Positions 25,583 to 34,461 of a stretch of DNA of 64,000 nucleotides are shown here, piece after piece. The translations under genes were made by a program, and so were the position numbers. The stretch's first letter is position 1; each line of letters begins with the position of its first letter. The stretch is taken from contig NC_015058.1 in NCBI RefSeq assembly GCF_000178975.2, positions 62,001 to 126,000 on the forward strand, given 5' to 3'. Source of the stretch: Granulicella tundricola MP5ACTX9. Lineage in GTDB: Bacteria; Acidobacteriota; Terriglobia; Terriglobales; Acidobacteriaceae. The notes under the pieces were generated by a model. The model was not told the origin of the DNA. It was given only the letters and a program-made list of their open reading frames with translations, and searched no databases.

Positions 25583-28500
25583 CAATGCCAGTCATGCGAC
25601 TGCATGGGAGCCGCCGTCACGTCCAGTTGCTCGATATGTCTTGCCCTGATGTGGATGACCTTATCGACATTCTGGAGAGCACCTTCGATCAGCAGGAACT
25701 TGGCGTAGGTGACGAGTGATCGGTTCCTTTCGTAGAGATCGGGATCAATGATTGCGTTCGAGATCCCAGTCTCGTCTTCGATCGAAAGGAAGATGAACCC
25801 ATGAGCCGTGCCTGGCCGCTGCCGGGCAATGACACAGCCTGCAATTCTGGCTTTGACCCCATGCCGAAGCAGCGAGAGATCTCTGGCCGGAATGATCTCC
25901 ATGGCCCGCAACTGAGGCCGGCAGTGGGCCATCGGGTGCCGTCCGACCGTGACGCCTGTCGAGGCGTAGTCCGCAACCATCCTCTCGTGTGGCTCCATGG
26001 CCCGGAGTGGCGAGTCAGCATCCTCATCCCGGTCCAATTCTTCGAGAAGCGGCCCAGCCTTACGACCGGCCCGTTCCACCTGCCAAAGCGCCTCTCTCCG
26101 GTGAAGGCCCTCGCCGATCGAGTTTAAGGCACCCACTTCAGCGAGGGTCGTCAGATCAGTGCGGGTTAGCGAGGGAACACGCCGGGCAAGCTCCTCAATC
26201 GAGGCGAACGGCCGCATCTCTCGCGCAGCCTCAAGTTCTACCGCACTTCCCTCTCGCATCCCGCGCACGTACCGAAAGCCCAACCGCAGCGAGAGCTTGC
26301 CGTTGTCTTCTTTCTCGAGCGTGCAGGACCAGCTGGACCGGAGGACATCGACAGGTTTGATCCGGAGCCCATGCCGCTGGGCATCCTTGACCAGCACCGC
26401 CGCCGAGTAGAAGCCCATCGGCTGGTTGTTCAGGATGGCCGCGGTGAAGGCACCGAGGTAGTGAAACTTGAGCCAGGCGCTGGCATAGGCGATCAGGGCA
26501 AAGCTGGCGGCATGTGATTCCGGGAAGCCGTACAGGGCAAAGGAGCTAATCGACTGAACGATCTCCTCCTGGGCTGCAGGGCCAACGCCGTTGGCGTCCA
26601 TTCCAGCTCTTAGCTTCAATTCCAGGGCCTTCATCTTGTCGGCAGAACGACGGCTTCCGAGCGCGCGGCGAAGCTCCTCCGCCTCTCCGCCCGTGAAGTT
26701 TGCGATGGTCATGGCGATACGGAGGAGCTGTTCCTGGAAGAGGGGCACTCCCAGGGTCCTGTGAAGGACAGGCTCCAGCAGTGGATGTGGGTAGCGAATC
26801 TCTTGCCTTCCCTGCCGTCGCTCCATGTAGGGATTCATCATTTTGCCGACGATGGGTCCGGGACGGATGATGGCGACCTGGACGACGAGATCATAGAACT
26901 TGTCAGGGTTGTTGCGCGGCAAGGAGGCCATCTGAGCCCTGGACTCCACCTGGAAGAGGCCGACCGTGTCCGCTCTTCGGAGCGACTCGTAGACCTTAGG
27001 ATCGTCATGCGGGATCTGCGCGATGTCGACTTTCTTACCGTAGTACCGGGGGATCAGCTCCACACAATCCTTGAGGACCGCCATCATGCCGAGGCCAAGC
27101 AGATCGACCTTGATCAGCCCCATGTCACTGACATCTTCCTTGTCCCACTGGATGACGTTCCGCCCGACCATGCTGGCGGGCTCAATCGGTACGACGGAGG
27201 CGAGTTGCCCCTGGGCGATGATCATGCCGCCTGAGTGCTGACCGAGGTGGCGCGGCAGGTCGAGCATCCGGATCGAGAGCTCAAGATACTTCGCGATCCG
27301 GGGATGATGGAGGTCGAACCCGGCATTCTGGAACTGCTCCTCCATCGTGTCGGTCGGGCCCTTCCACTCCCAGGAGCCGACCAGCTGCGTAAGCCGTTTC
27401 GTGGTCTCGACATCGAAGCCGAGCGCCTTGCCCGTCTCGCCGGCGGCAGACTTGCCCCGATAGGTGATGACGTTCGCGCACATGGCTGCGCCAAGCTGGC
27501 CATAGCGCTGATAGACATACTGGATTGCCCGCTCCCGGTCGTCCCCCGATGGCAGATCAAGGTCAATGTCCGGCCATTCGCCGCGGACTTCTGAAAGGAA
27601 CCGTTCGAACAAGAGGTCCATGCCCACTGGATCGACGGCGGTGATTCCGAGCGAGTAGCAGACAGCCGAGTTCGCCGCCGAGCCTCTCCCTTGCACCAGC
27701 ATCCCGTTCTTTCGGCAAAACTCGACGATGTCCCAGACAATCAGGAAGTACCCGGCAAGGCCAAGCTTTGCAATGAGAGCGAGTTCCCGTTCAACCTGCC
27801 TTTCTGCTTTCTTCCGTAGCTTTACACTCGTCTTGCAGCCGTAACGGTTGGCAACACCTTCCATCGTGCGCTTGTGCAGGAAGGTGTCCATCGTCTCGTC
27901 CTCCGGGATGGGATAGAGCGGGAACTGGTACCCCATGTCCTTCATGACGAATTGCAGACGGGACGAAAGTTCTACTGTTTCAGCGACTGCGTATGGCAGA
28001 TCGCGGAACAGAGTCAACATCTCCGTCGCTCCGATCATCTGGCGATTCGTGTTGCGTTGAAGCAACAGCCCAGCCTCGTCCAGGGTGCAACCGTGTCGGA
28101 TCGCGGTCATGAGATCCAGGACCTCACGCTCGAATGCCGTGGCCATGTTCGGCCCGTTCGTCGCAAGCAGCGGAAGGTGGAGTTCGCGGGCGAGCGTGAT
28201 CGCTGCCTGATTGCGGGCCTCCTGCTCACGGATGCGGTGCCGCTGCAGCTCGACATAGACGTTTTCCTGCCCGAAGGTCCGGACCAGAGACTGGAGTGCC
28301 TTGCGCCCTTCGTCCAGACCGCCGCGTGCGAGTGCAGCCGCAAGCGGCCCCTCGTCTCCGCCGGTGAGACAGACCAGACCCTCTGCCCGCTCTTCGATCA
28401 TGCGGTACGGAGCGATGCCTTCCCCTTTGGACTTCTGCTGGAGCTTGTAGCCGGTGATCAGCTGCGACAGATTCCTGTAACCTGTCTGCGACTCACAGAG

Positions 28501-28791
28501 AAGCGAGAGTCTCACCGGCCGTTCCGGGATCGTGTGAGGCTGCCAGTCTTCAGGTAGCACCTGATTTCCAAACTCCGCGGTCGAGATTTCGGCTCCGATA
28601 TGAGACCGAAGGCCTAGCTTCTTTGCGGTCATGTACAGGCGAGGCGCTCCGTAGAGTCCATCCCGATCCAGGATTCCAAGCGCAGGCATGCCCAGGCTTG
28701 CCGCCTGCTCCGCCATCGCCTCCGGCATGGAAGCTCCTTCAAGGAAGGAGAATGCTGAACGGCCGTGAAGTTCTACATAACCCTCAGTCAT
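25582..28791 (-). CDS. dnaE2: error-prone DNA polymerase DnaE2 (ImuC)
   Basis: 1,069 aa, normal for DnaE2. The PHP domain occupies about 1-210 (EGYVELHGRSAFSFLEGAS). The Pol III alpha palm carries catalytic Asp residues in PDIDLDLPSGDD (about 430), with LVQGRGSAANSAVCYSLGIT just before it and GLFQVESRAQM later. A helix-hairpin-helix and a C-terminal OB region (RIAGCVIARQRPGTAHGFIF, DETGISNAIIDPDLY) complete it. I chose the ATG at 28791 because it overlaps the imuB stop by 8 nt. DnaE2 carries out translesion synthesis and damage-induced mutagenesis with ImuA and ImuB. Confidence 0.96.
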   Translation of the reverse strand: MTEGYVELHGRSAFSFLEGASMPEAMAEQAASLGMPALGILDRDGLYGAPRLYMTAKKLGLRSHIGAEISTAEFGNQVLPEDWQPHTIPERPVRLSLLCESQTGYRNLSQLITGYKLQQKSKGEGIAPYRMIEERAEGLVCLTGGDEGPLAAALARGGLDEGRKALQSLVRTFGQENVYVELQRHRIREQEARNQAAITLARELHLPLLATNGPNMATAFEREVLDLMTAIRHGCTLDEAGLLLQRNTNRQMIGATEMLTLFRDLPYAVAETVELSSRLQFVMKDMGYQFPLYPIPEDETMDTFLHKRTMEGVANRYGCKTSVKLRKKAERQVERELALIAKLGLAGYFLIVWDIVEFCRKNGMLVQGRGSAANSAVCYSLGITAVDPVGMDLLFERFLSEVRGEWPDIDLDLPSGDDRERAIQYVYQRYGQLGAAMCANVITYRGKSAAGETGKALGFDVETTKRLTQLVGSWEWKGPTDTMEEQFQNAGFDLHHPRIAKYLELSIRMLDLPRHLGQHSGGMIIAQGQLASVVPIEPASMVGRNVIQWDKEDVSDMGLIKVDLLGLGMMAVLKDCVELIPRYYGKKVDIAQIPHDDPKVYESLRRADTVGLFQVESRAQMASLPRNNPDKFYDLVVQVAIIRPGPIVGKMMNPYMERRQGRQEIRYPHPLLEPVLHRTLGVPLFQEQLLRIAMTIANFTGGEAEELRRALGSRRSADKMKALELKLRAGMDANGVGPAAQEEIVQSISSFALYGFPESHAASFALIAYASAWLKFHYLGAFTAAILNNQPMGFYSAAVLVKDAQRHGLRIKPVDVLRSSWSCTLEKEDNGKLSLRLGFRYVRGMREGSAVELEAAREMRPFASIEELARRVPSLTRTDLTTLAEVGALNSIGEGLHRREALWQVERAGRKAGPLLEELDRDEDADSPLRAMEPHERMVADYASTGVTVGRHPMAHCRPQLRAMEIIPARDLSLLRHGVKARIAGCVIARQRPGTAHGFIFLSIEDETGISNAIIDPDLYERNRSLVTYAKFLLIEGALQNVDKVIHIRARHIEQLDVTAAPMQSHDWH

Positions 28792-30292
28792 ACTGACCTG
28801 CCACGTACCAGGTCCCCGCTTCAGGTTCATGCCGAAGGCGAAGTGCTTGCAACGGCTGTGAGACGACTGCATCCCATTCGTCAGCCTCCCATCGCCGTCC
28901 ATCCCACCAGTAGCCGCTCGACTGCCAGGGACCGCTTACAGTCCCGAGCTCCAGCCGTTCGCCCCGCCAGAACAGGATCGAAGGAATGGAATCGCGATAA
29001 ACCACCTTCGCCTGTTGTGCAGGCCGGAAACGCCGAAGCGCCGCCCGAGGAACAATCGGCTGAGTTGGTAGCCTTCCACCCGCACTCGGCTGGAACGGTG
29101 CCATCACAAACTCGTCATCACAGAAGCTATTCGAAAGCATCGGTGAACCGACATTCTCTTCACCGACGACCGCCTTGAGGCGTGCAACAAGCAAGTCAAG
29201 CTTGTCTGGCTCCGGGAATTGGGACTGGAACAATCCACGCTGCGCAACCTGCGGAATCGCCGGCTCCGCGTCCAGGGTCAGGCCGAGAATACCAGCCTGC
29301 GGAGGATCGGCCTGTAGCTTGAGGTGCAGCAGCTTGAGCAGGAGATCTTTGCTCTGGACCGGAACGGCAGGCCGAACCTCCAACCGGTGCGGAGATGCTT
29401 TTTCGAGCTCAAGCGTGATCGTCACACTCCGCAAGGCATAGGCATGATTGATCGTCTGCCGCAGCAGGGTTTCGATCATCGGGGACAGGATGAAGAGCAG
29501 AGGTTCGAGCGACTCAAGTGGACCATCGAGTTCTACATGCTCCGTAAGAACGAAGGAAGGGTCTTGAGGAACGAGCAGATGGTCTTCGCATCCCACGGCC
29601 AAACGCTGAAGACGCTTGCCCTGTTGACCGATCCGGCTGACCAGGGCTGCCTCTGGAAGAGCAGCCAGTTCTCCCAGGTTGCGAATACCCCAGCGTCCCA
29701 GGGTCGCCAGAGTAGCAGCCTCTACGGTCAACATCGACAACGGCAGAGGCGCGAGCTTGGATCGCACGTCCTTCGCATCCACTTGCGTTACACCGGAATA
29801 GCTTCGAGCCAGCAAGAGACTTGCTTCCGCATTGGGCGCCACCGCGACATTCGATGCAAAATCCAGCTGCTGAAGTGCGCTCCGTATCGCTTCTGCGTAG
29901 CTTCGTGCATCGCCGAACAGCGTCTCGGTGCCCGACTGGTCGACGAGCAGCACTGCGGCCGATTGCTTCCCGTTCGCGTAACCGTTGACTGGTGAAGCTA
30001 TGATCTGCACCCGTGGAGAGAACCGCTCCACCGCTTCAAACAGGATCTCGAGTGCAGCCTTCTCTTCCGCAATAGAACGTTCGTGAAAGAGGACCTGACC
30101 GGAGGTGTCCGCCTGGACCTTGCTCATGCCGTGGGTCAGGCCCAGGTCTTTCGCAGATCGGTTGAACGAGACCACTCGTTCGAGCGGAGCTTTGCCCTCG
30201 ACTACCGCAACAGCCTGGACTCTTGCGCGCTTCTCCAATCGCAACCAGGCCAGCGTCGGAAACTCCGGGATGTAGATCGCTGCGTATCCCAT
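28784..30292 (-). CDS. imuB: ImuB, catalytically degenerate Y-family polymerase
   Basis: 502 aa. It has the Y-family layout, but the first catalytic motif (usually DMDxFFA) is YIPEFPTLAW and no SIDE-type motif is visible, as in known ImuB proteins that lack polymerase activity and serve as a scaffold for the clamp, ImuA and DnaE2. Recognisable parts: VSFNRSAKDLGLTHGMSKVQ (about 45-65), VAVAPNAEASLLLARSY, LATLGRWGIRNLGELAALPE (helix-hairpin-helix) and the C-terminal VVYRDSIPSILFWRGERLE with YWWDGRRWEADEWD. I could not point to a clear beta-clamp motif. The ATG at 30292 follows the imuA stop by 2 nt. Confidence 0.94.
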   Translation of the reverse strand: MGYAAIYIPEFPTLAWLRLEKRARVQAVAVVEGKAPLERVVSFNRSAKDLGLTHGMSKVQADTSGQVLFHERSIAEEKAALEILFEAVERFSPRVQIIASPVNGYANGKQSAAVLLVDQSGTETLFGDARSYAEAIRSALQQLDFASNVAVAPNAEASLLLARSYSGVTQVDAKDVRSKLAPLPLSMLTVEAATLATLGRWGIRNLGELAALPEAALVSRIGQQGKRLQRLAVGCEDHLLVPQDPSFVLTEHVELDGPLESLEPLLFILSPMIETLLRQTINHAYALRSVTITLELEKASPHRLEVRPAVPVQSKDLLLKLLHLKLQADPPQAGILGLTLDAEPAIPQVAQRGLFQSQFPEPDKLDLLVARLKAVVGEENVGSPMLSNSFCDDEFVMAPFQPSAGGRLPTQPIVPRAALRRFRPAQQAKVVYRDSIPSILFWRGERLELGTVSGPWQSSGYWWDGRRWEADEWDAVVSQPLQALRLRHEPEAGTWYVAGQYD

Positions 30293-30294
30293 GT

Positions 30295-31422
30295 CTATTG
30301 CCCCGCCGCCCGCATCCAGGCGGGTGCCGCTTGCCAGCTCACGGCTCGGCCGGGAGCCTTCTTCGCGAATGGGCTGCTCAGTCGTTGACGAGCGACCTCC
30401 GCCGTCCGCGAGAGACCGTTCAAGAGATTTCCTGAAAGCATTGGGGCTCCTGCCGAGCAGTCCAGCACACACAGCGCGCTTGATCGTGCGCAAGCCACCT
30501 GGGTGAGCAGGAGAAAGATTGCATCGCTTTCCTGGGCGGCCCGCCGAAAGCGGAACCAGGTTGCCGAAGGGATTCGAAGTGCCTGCTCCGGCGGTACGGA
30601 AGCGAGATCGAGAACGACGACGCGGAAACCGCCTGACTGAAGGATTTGATCGGTGGCGCGAATCGCCTTATCCAAACGGCTCCATGGTTTCTCAATCTTC
30701 TTGCCGGCAGAAGTGACCAGGACGGGGGCTTGAGCCCGATCACGGGCCTCGGTGGCAGCACGACGATCTGCTTGCCGGATGGGATCGGACTCATCCGCGT
30801 GACGAGCATTGAAGTGCTCGTAAGCGACCTGCTCCTCAGGAGCTGCGGCAAGGCTCAACTTCCCGTTAGGGTAGCCAGGAGTGCCTTCCATCTTCTGAAG
30901 TCTTGTCTCAGCCTTTTGCATGAGCATCTGGCCCAGCGCGGCATCGAGGCCCTTAGTCTCCGTTCGTGGATGATTGCTCCCGCAGTGTCCCCCCACCATC
31001 TTTCCTGCTTCGGCTTGGCCGATCCTGGAGGTGGGAGCTGGGGAAGAGGGCTCTACCTCCGCTCGGGGGCGCAGGCTAGCCACCCGGACCCACAAGAGGT
31101 TCTGATGGTTGACTCCAGAGGCAGCGGCGCACTTCGGGTCGAACGTGTCATCCACGTCGATGTAGGCGCAGGCAGAGTCGGCCGTTGCTCCTCGAAGCAG
31201 AGAGAATGCCAGCGAAGTTCGACCGGAGCTGGCCAGCCCGGTGAACTCCGTCACTCCTCCAATCGGCAATCCCCCGCCAAGCAACCCGTCGATCGCCAAA
31301 ACGCCGGAACTCATCAGACGCGGAGCCTGCAACGCCTGGGGCGACAAAGCAGCAGGAATGCGCGATGAAAGCTTCGCCTCGATCTCGCGTTTCAGCATTG
31401 CGCTTTGTGAGGAGTAGCCCAT
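30295..31422 (-). CDS. imuA: ImuA, RecA-like mutasome protein
   Basis: 375 aa, RecA/SulA-like. SGVLAIDGLLGGGLPIGGVT (about 38-57) leads into the ATP-loop equivalent GLASSGRTSLAFSLL, where Arg replaces the usual Walker A Lys. ACAYIDVDDTFDPKCAAASG follows, and FRVVVLDLASVPPEQALRIP (about 265) is the Walker B region. Residues about 115-245 are an insertion rich in charged residues with no recognised domain, longer than in typical ImuA. It heads the five-gene operon imuA-imuB-dnaE2-small-small. Three TTCGCC repeats lie just upstream of its start. Confidence 0.9.
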   Translation of the reverse strand: MGYSSQSAMLKREIEAKLSSRIPAALSPQALQAPRLMSSGVLAIDGLLGGGLPIGGVTEFTGLASSGRTSLAFSLLRGATADSACAYIDVDDTFDPKCAAASGVNHQNLLWVRVASLRPRAEVEPSSPAPTSRIGQAEAGKMVGGHCGSNHPRTETKGLDAALGQMLMQKAETRLQKMEGTPGYPNGKLSLAAAPEEQVAYEHFNARHADESDPIRQADRRAATEARDRAQAPVLVTSAGKKIEKPWSRLDKAIRATDQILQSGGFRVVVLDLASVPPEQALRIPSATWFRFRRAAQESDAIFLLLTQVACARSSALCVLDCSAGAPMLSGNLLNGLSRTAEVARQRLSSPFAKKAPGRAVSWQAAPAWMRAAGQ

Positions 31423-31429
31423 CTGTTAT

Positions 31430-31456
31430 TTCGCCTTTTATTCGCCCGTGTTCGCC
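31430..31456 (-). promoter_or_regulatory. three TTCGCC direct repeats upstream of imuA
   Basis: TTCGCC occurs at 31430-31435, 31441-31446 and 31451-31456 (GGCGAA on the transcribed strand), 10-11 bp apart, i.e. one helical turn. The block ends 8 nt before the imuA start. Its position at the head of a damage-response operon suggests regulation, perhaps by a LexA-type protein, but it does not match the LexA boxes I know. Confidence 0.5.
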
Positions 31457-31627
31457 TAAGCATAGCTCTCTCGGCCTGTGCAAAGTCAACGTGCACCGTT
31501 TCTGGTGCGTAGCCTTTTCAGGAATAAGTCGCTCATTCCATGAGCCGAACAGCGCGCCCGGGCCGATTCTCCTTCAGCAGCTACCGTGTAGAGGTAAAGC
31601 ACATCAAACGCAGCTGAGGCGAAAGTT

Positions 31628-32077
31628 TTGGAAACCCAGTCGGATCCCTACAACCTGCAACGTTTCATCAATGCCCAGGAGTCCACCTTCGATGCGGCCC
31701 GCGCAGAACTCGAAGCGGGACAAAAGCGATCCCATTGGATGTGGTTCATCTTCCCTCAAATCAAGGGCCTGGGTTCAAGTCCTACAGCTCAACGATTTGC
31801 TATCTCCAGCCTTGAAGAGGGAGCAGCCTATCTGGAGCATCGGGTGCTGGGACGTCGACTAGAAGTGTGCACGGCTCTTGTCAATCGCGTTCGTGGAAAG
31901 TCAGTCGACGATATCTTCGGATATCCAGACAATCTGAAATTTCACTCCTCGATGACCCTGTTCGCTGAGGTGGCTGACAAGTTTGGGTTTGAGGCGACAG
32001 TCTTCAGAGAAGCATTGGCCATACACTTCGCCGGCCAGCGTGACACGGCCACAATGAAGCAGCTCGATTCCCGCTGA
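31628..32077 (+). CDS. DUF1810 family protein
   Basis: 149 aa, TTG start at 31628 preceded by GAGGCGAAAG. Family signature: DPYNLQRFINAQESTFDAAR, SHWMWFIFPQIKGLGSS, YLEHRVLGRRLEVC and DNLKFHSSMTLFAEVA. DUF1810 proteins are distantly related to NADAR domains, which act on ADP-ribose derivatives; no activity is proven for DUF1810. It is divergent from imuA, with about 200 bp between them that would hold both promoters. Confidence 0.9.
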   Translation: METQSDPYNLQRFINAQESTFDAARAELEAGQKRSHWMWFIFPQIKGLGSSPTAQRFAISSLEEGAAYLEHRVLGRRLEVCTALVNRVRGKSVDDIFGYPDNLKFHSSMTLFAEVADKFGFEATVFREALAIHFAGQRDTATMKQLDSR

Positions 32078-32091
32078 GCGACTTCCATGCA

Positions 32092-32562
32092 CTATCCAAT
32101 CAGCAACGCTTGCAAGCTGGCGAATACTCCTGCATCGTGTCTCCCAGGATCTAGCTCCAAATCGATCACAGTCACTCCAGGTAGATCGACCTTGTAGTCT
32201 TCCAACTCAGTCGTAGAGCCGCTCGGACTGAAGCTCCATTGCTGCCGCAGAATCTCACGCCGTGGCTCCCGAGCTGTTGTCACAAAGAGGGCAAACTCCT
32301 GGGAGCGGCTTACCTGGGTTTCTGTGAATTCCAGCCTTATACGCCGGATGTGCTGAGGGCTATTAAACTTCAATCTAATCTGCTGTGGGCCCGGAGTGGA
32401 TGCTCGCCACCCACCTTCAGTACCCAAGCGCAAGGCGTCTTCAAGTGGATGAAGGTGGTCTTCGGATGAGATCTCAGCTGTCGTCTGTTCACAAAGGTCA
32501 ATCCAGTCTGTGGCTGCTTCGTTGGTCTTTCGAGAATCAGGTCCAAGTAGAATTTTGCGCAT
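32092..32562 (-). CDS. discoidin-like beta-sandwich hypothetical protein
   Basis: 156 aa. Residues about 25-125 look like a galactose-binding/F5-8 type C sandwich: ISSEDHLHPLEDAL, GWRASTPGPQQIRLKFNSPQ, IRRIRLEFTETQVSRSQEF. No signal peptide, so it would be cytoplasmic, like the XRCC1 N-terminal domain that shares this fold. The function is unknown. Its stop converges on the DUF1810 gene 14 nt away. Confidence 0.7.
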   Translation of the reverse strand: MRKILLGPDSRKTNEAATDWIDLCEQTTAEISSEDHLHPLEDALRLGTEGGWRASTPGPQQIRLKFNSPQHIRRIRLEFTETQVSRSQEFALFVTTAREPRREILRQQWSFSPSGSTTELEDYKVDLPGVTVIDLELDPGRHDAGVFASLQALLIG

Positions 32563-32594
32563 CGTTTCCCTCTCAAAGTCATTGCCTAGCAGTT

Positions 32595-33107
32595 TCAGCC
32601 TTCATTTTCCGAGATTGTGTCGCGGATGGTTTGGGCCACATCCTCGATGGATGTGTGTTGGCTGAGTTCTCTGATCTCAGTCGTATTTGCGACTTTCTCG
32701 AGACCCATCTGCTTTGCGATCTGCCGATCCATGCTCAGCACCGCCGTAATCTCTTTCTCCGTAAGGAGAAGGATCTGCAACATGAGGTGATCCCGCTCGT
32801 CAGCTCTTCGGCCCATGCGTGCCTGGCGCATCAGGATAAAGCTTGCCAGGAGAATCGCTTCTACGGCGACCAGCGTTGCCAACAACGAATAGGGTGAAGG
32901 ATCGAAATGCGGTATACCCGGCACGTTCAAGGTATTGGCTACGATCCAGCCAAGGAAAAAAAGCAGGTGTAGGCTCACAAAGCTAAAGCTGCCTGCAAAT
33001 GCAGCAATCTGGTCACCCAGACGCTCTGATCGAGTCCTCTTCTCTAAAAACTCCTGCTCATGACGCGCGATGAGGTCGATATGTTCCTGGATATGGGATT
33101 GCGCCAT
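32595..33107 (-). CDS. DUF1003 membrane protein
   Basis: 170 aa from the ATG at 33107 (an upstream start at 33194 adds an unlikely leader). DUF1003 signature: ERLGDQIAAFAGSFSFVSLH, LLFFLGWIVANTLNV, FDPSPYSLLATLVAVEAILL and FILMRQARMGRRADERDHL. Two transmembrane segments (about 40-60 and 75-98) with a cytoplasmic helical tail. The function is unknown. Confidence 0.88.
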   Translation of the reverse strand: MAQSHIQEHIDLIARHEQEFLEKRTRSERLGDQIAAFAGSFSFVSLHLLFFLGWIVANTLNVPGIPHFDPSPYSLLATLVAVEAILLASFILMRQARMGRRADERDHLMLQILLLTEKEITAVLSMDRQIAKQMGLEKVANTTEIRELSQHTSIEDVAQTIRDTISENEG

Positions 33108-33206
33108 GCAGATCAGATGCTTCAGCAGAGCGCCAAGTGTTGATGGCGAATGAAAGGCGAAGTAAAATAGGGCAAGACTACGGCACGCCGTCAATGACCG
33201 GGAGGG

Positions 33207-33461
33207 ATGATGAGGGCTGAACTAACGCAGGAGGACTTCGAGGCACAGTGGCGGCCCATTCCTCTGGACCACTTTCCCCTTCCAGCCTGCTCGCAAGGCA
33301 TGATCCTGCTGAAGGCCTTCGCAGATGCCCATCCCGGACCATTTGAGTTCATCCGTCCGGAAGACTTCGTGCATTATGAAAACGAAGCCTTCGCCGGGAT
33401 CGAGGAATGGGATGCGTTCGCTCGTCACTGTCTCTCGTGCCATGACTGCAACGAACTGTAA
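33207..33461 (+). CDS. small hypothetical protein upstream of SRAP
   Basis: 84 aa: MMRAELTQEDFEAQWRPIPL, PFEFIRPEDFVHYENEAFAG, ending CLSCHDCNEL. GGGAGGGATG gives a good ribosome site. Four Cys/His residues near the C-terminus (HCLSCHDC) could bind a metal. It ends 16 nt before the SRAP gene and is probably cotranscribed with it. No family recognised. Confidence 0.65.
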   Translation: MMRAELTQEDFEAQWRPIPLDHFPLPACSQGMILLKAFADAHPGPFEFIRPEDFVHYENEAFAGIEEWDAFARHCLSCHDCNEL

Positions 33462-33477
33462 GGATTGGAGAATCGCT

Positions 33478-34146
33478 ATGTGTGGTCGCTATCGCCGCAA
33501 GTCAGATAAACAGCAGATCGCCGAAGCGTTCCATGTAAGCGGCCCAGGCATCGACTCGCTCATGCTCGCACCGGACGACGACATCCGGCCTACGACTTTT
33601 CAACCGATCATCCGAGCAGATGAAGACGGCTCTCCCATGATGGAGCTTGCCCGGTGGGGCTTCGTTCCTTTCTTTCACAAAGCTGAGAAGTTTCCGCCGA
33701 CCACGTTCAACGCACGGGCCGAAGGCATCGAGAAGGCTCCCATGTGGCGGCATTCTCTTGAGGCGAAACGATGCCTGATTCCTGCCGACAGCTTCTTCGA
33801 GTGGAAGCACATCGCAAAAAAAGGCAATCCAAAGTACGAATTCCTCGTCGGAGGAGGCGTGCCCTTTGCCTTCGCCGGTCTCTGGAGCGGCTGGACGAAT
33901 CCCGTGGACAAGACCGAGCTGCACAGCTTCACCATCATCACAACCGACCCAAACTCCTTGCTGGAGAAGTATCACAACCGAATGCCCGTGATTCTCAAAC
34001 CCAGTGAATACACACGATGGCTGACGGGTGATCGAGTTCCGCTTGAACTACTGAGGCCCTTCAATGCAGAAGCCATGACCGCGACATGTGTTGACCCTGG
34101 GACCGCCGTGACAGCAAGAGAAGCAACTCTCTTCGACAGCCTCTAA
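33478..34146 (+). CDS. SRAP/HMCES-family abasic-site protein (YedK-like)
   Basis: 222 aa. MCGRYRRKSDKQQIAEAF puts the catalytic Cys at position 2, which the family exposes by removing Met. Also conserved: WGFVPFF (about 60), NARAEGIEKAPMW, RCLIPADSFFEWK (Glu about 108), FAFAGLWSGWTNP and HNRMPVILKP (His about 165). Known homologues form a stable thiazolidine crosslink with abasic sites in single-stranded DNA, shielding them from breakage. GGAG precedes the ATG at 33478. Its place close to the mutasome operon fits a DNA-damage cluster. Confidence 0.95.
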   Translation: MCGRYRRKSDKQQIAEAFHVSGPGIDSLMLAPDDDIRPTTFQPIIRADEDGSPMMELARWGFVPFFHKAEKFPPTTFNARAEGIEKAPMWRHSLEAKRCLIPADSFFEWKHIAKKGNPKYEFLVGGGVPFAFAGLWSGWTNPVDKTELHSFTIITTDPNSLLEKYHNRMPVILKPSEYTRWLTGDRVPLELLRPFNAEAMTATCVDPGTAVTAREATLFDSL

Positions 34147-34461
34147 ATAAGAATGACGAAATATACGGATGACGGAAGAAGTCTCTTTCTGCTGACCTCC
34201 TTCGATCAAAGCCTAGCAATGAAAGAGCTTTGGCTGGTTCTGGAGGCCCAGGTCACTTTTACATGCAAAGAATGTAATATAAGAATATAGTGTTGTTATG
34301 GCAACTTCAATTTCAGGACCGCCGAACTTACTCATACGCTTCCTCACGAATGTAGCGAAGTCGTTTGGCATTTCCAGCGCCGCTGACCGCAAGCCTCAGT
34401 CGGGGTCGTGGAGAGACAAAGAGACCAGCCGGCGCCGTGCTGCGGCGCTCAAGGAGAGGGA
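34147..34461. other. promoter region of the ArsR metal operon
   Basis: No gene seen. AT-rich between about 34240 and 34310, with an inverted repeat at 34259-34277 and -10-like TATAAG and TATAGT hexamers just after it. Confidence 0.45.
34259..34277. promoter_or_regulatory. TTACAT-N7-ATGTAA inverted repeat, candidate ArsR operator
   Basis: Perfect 6-bp arms spaced by 7 bp, about 185 bp before the ArsR gene and overlapping probable promoter hexamers. ArsR-type repressors bind two-fold symmetric AT-rich sites, so self-regulation is plausible. Confidence 0.35.
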
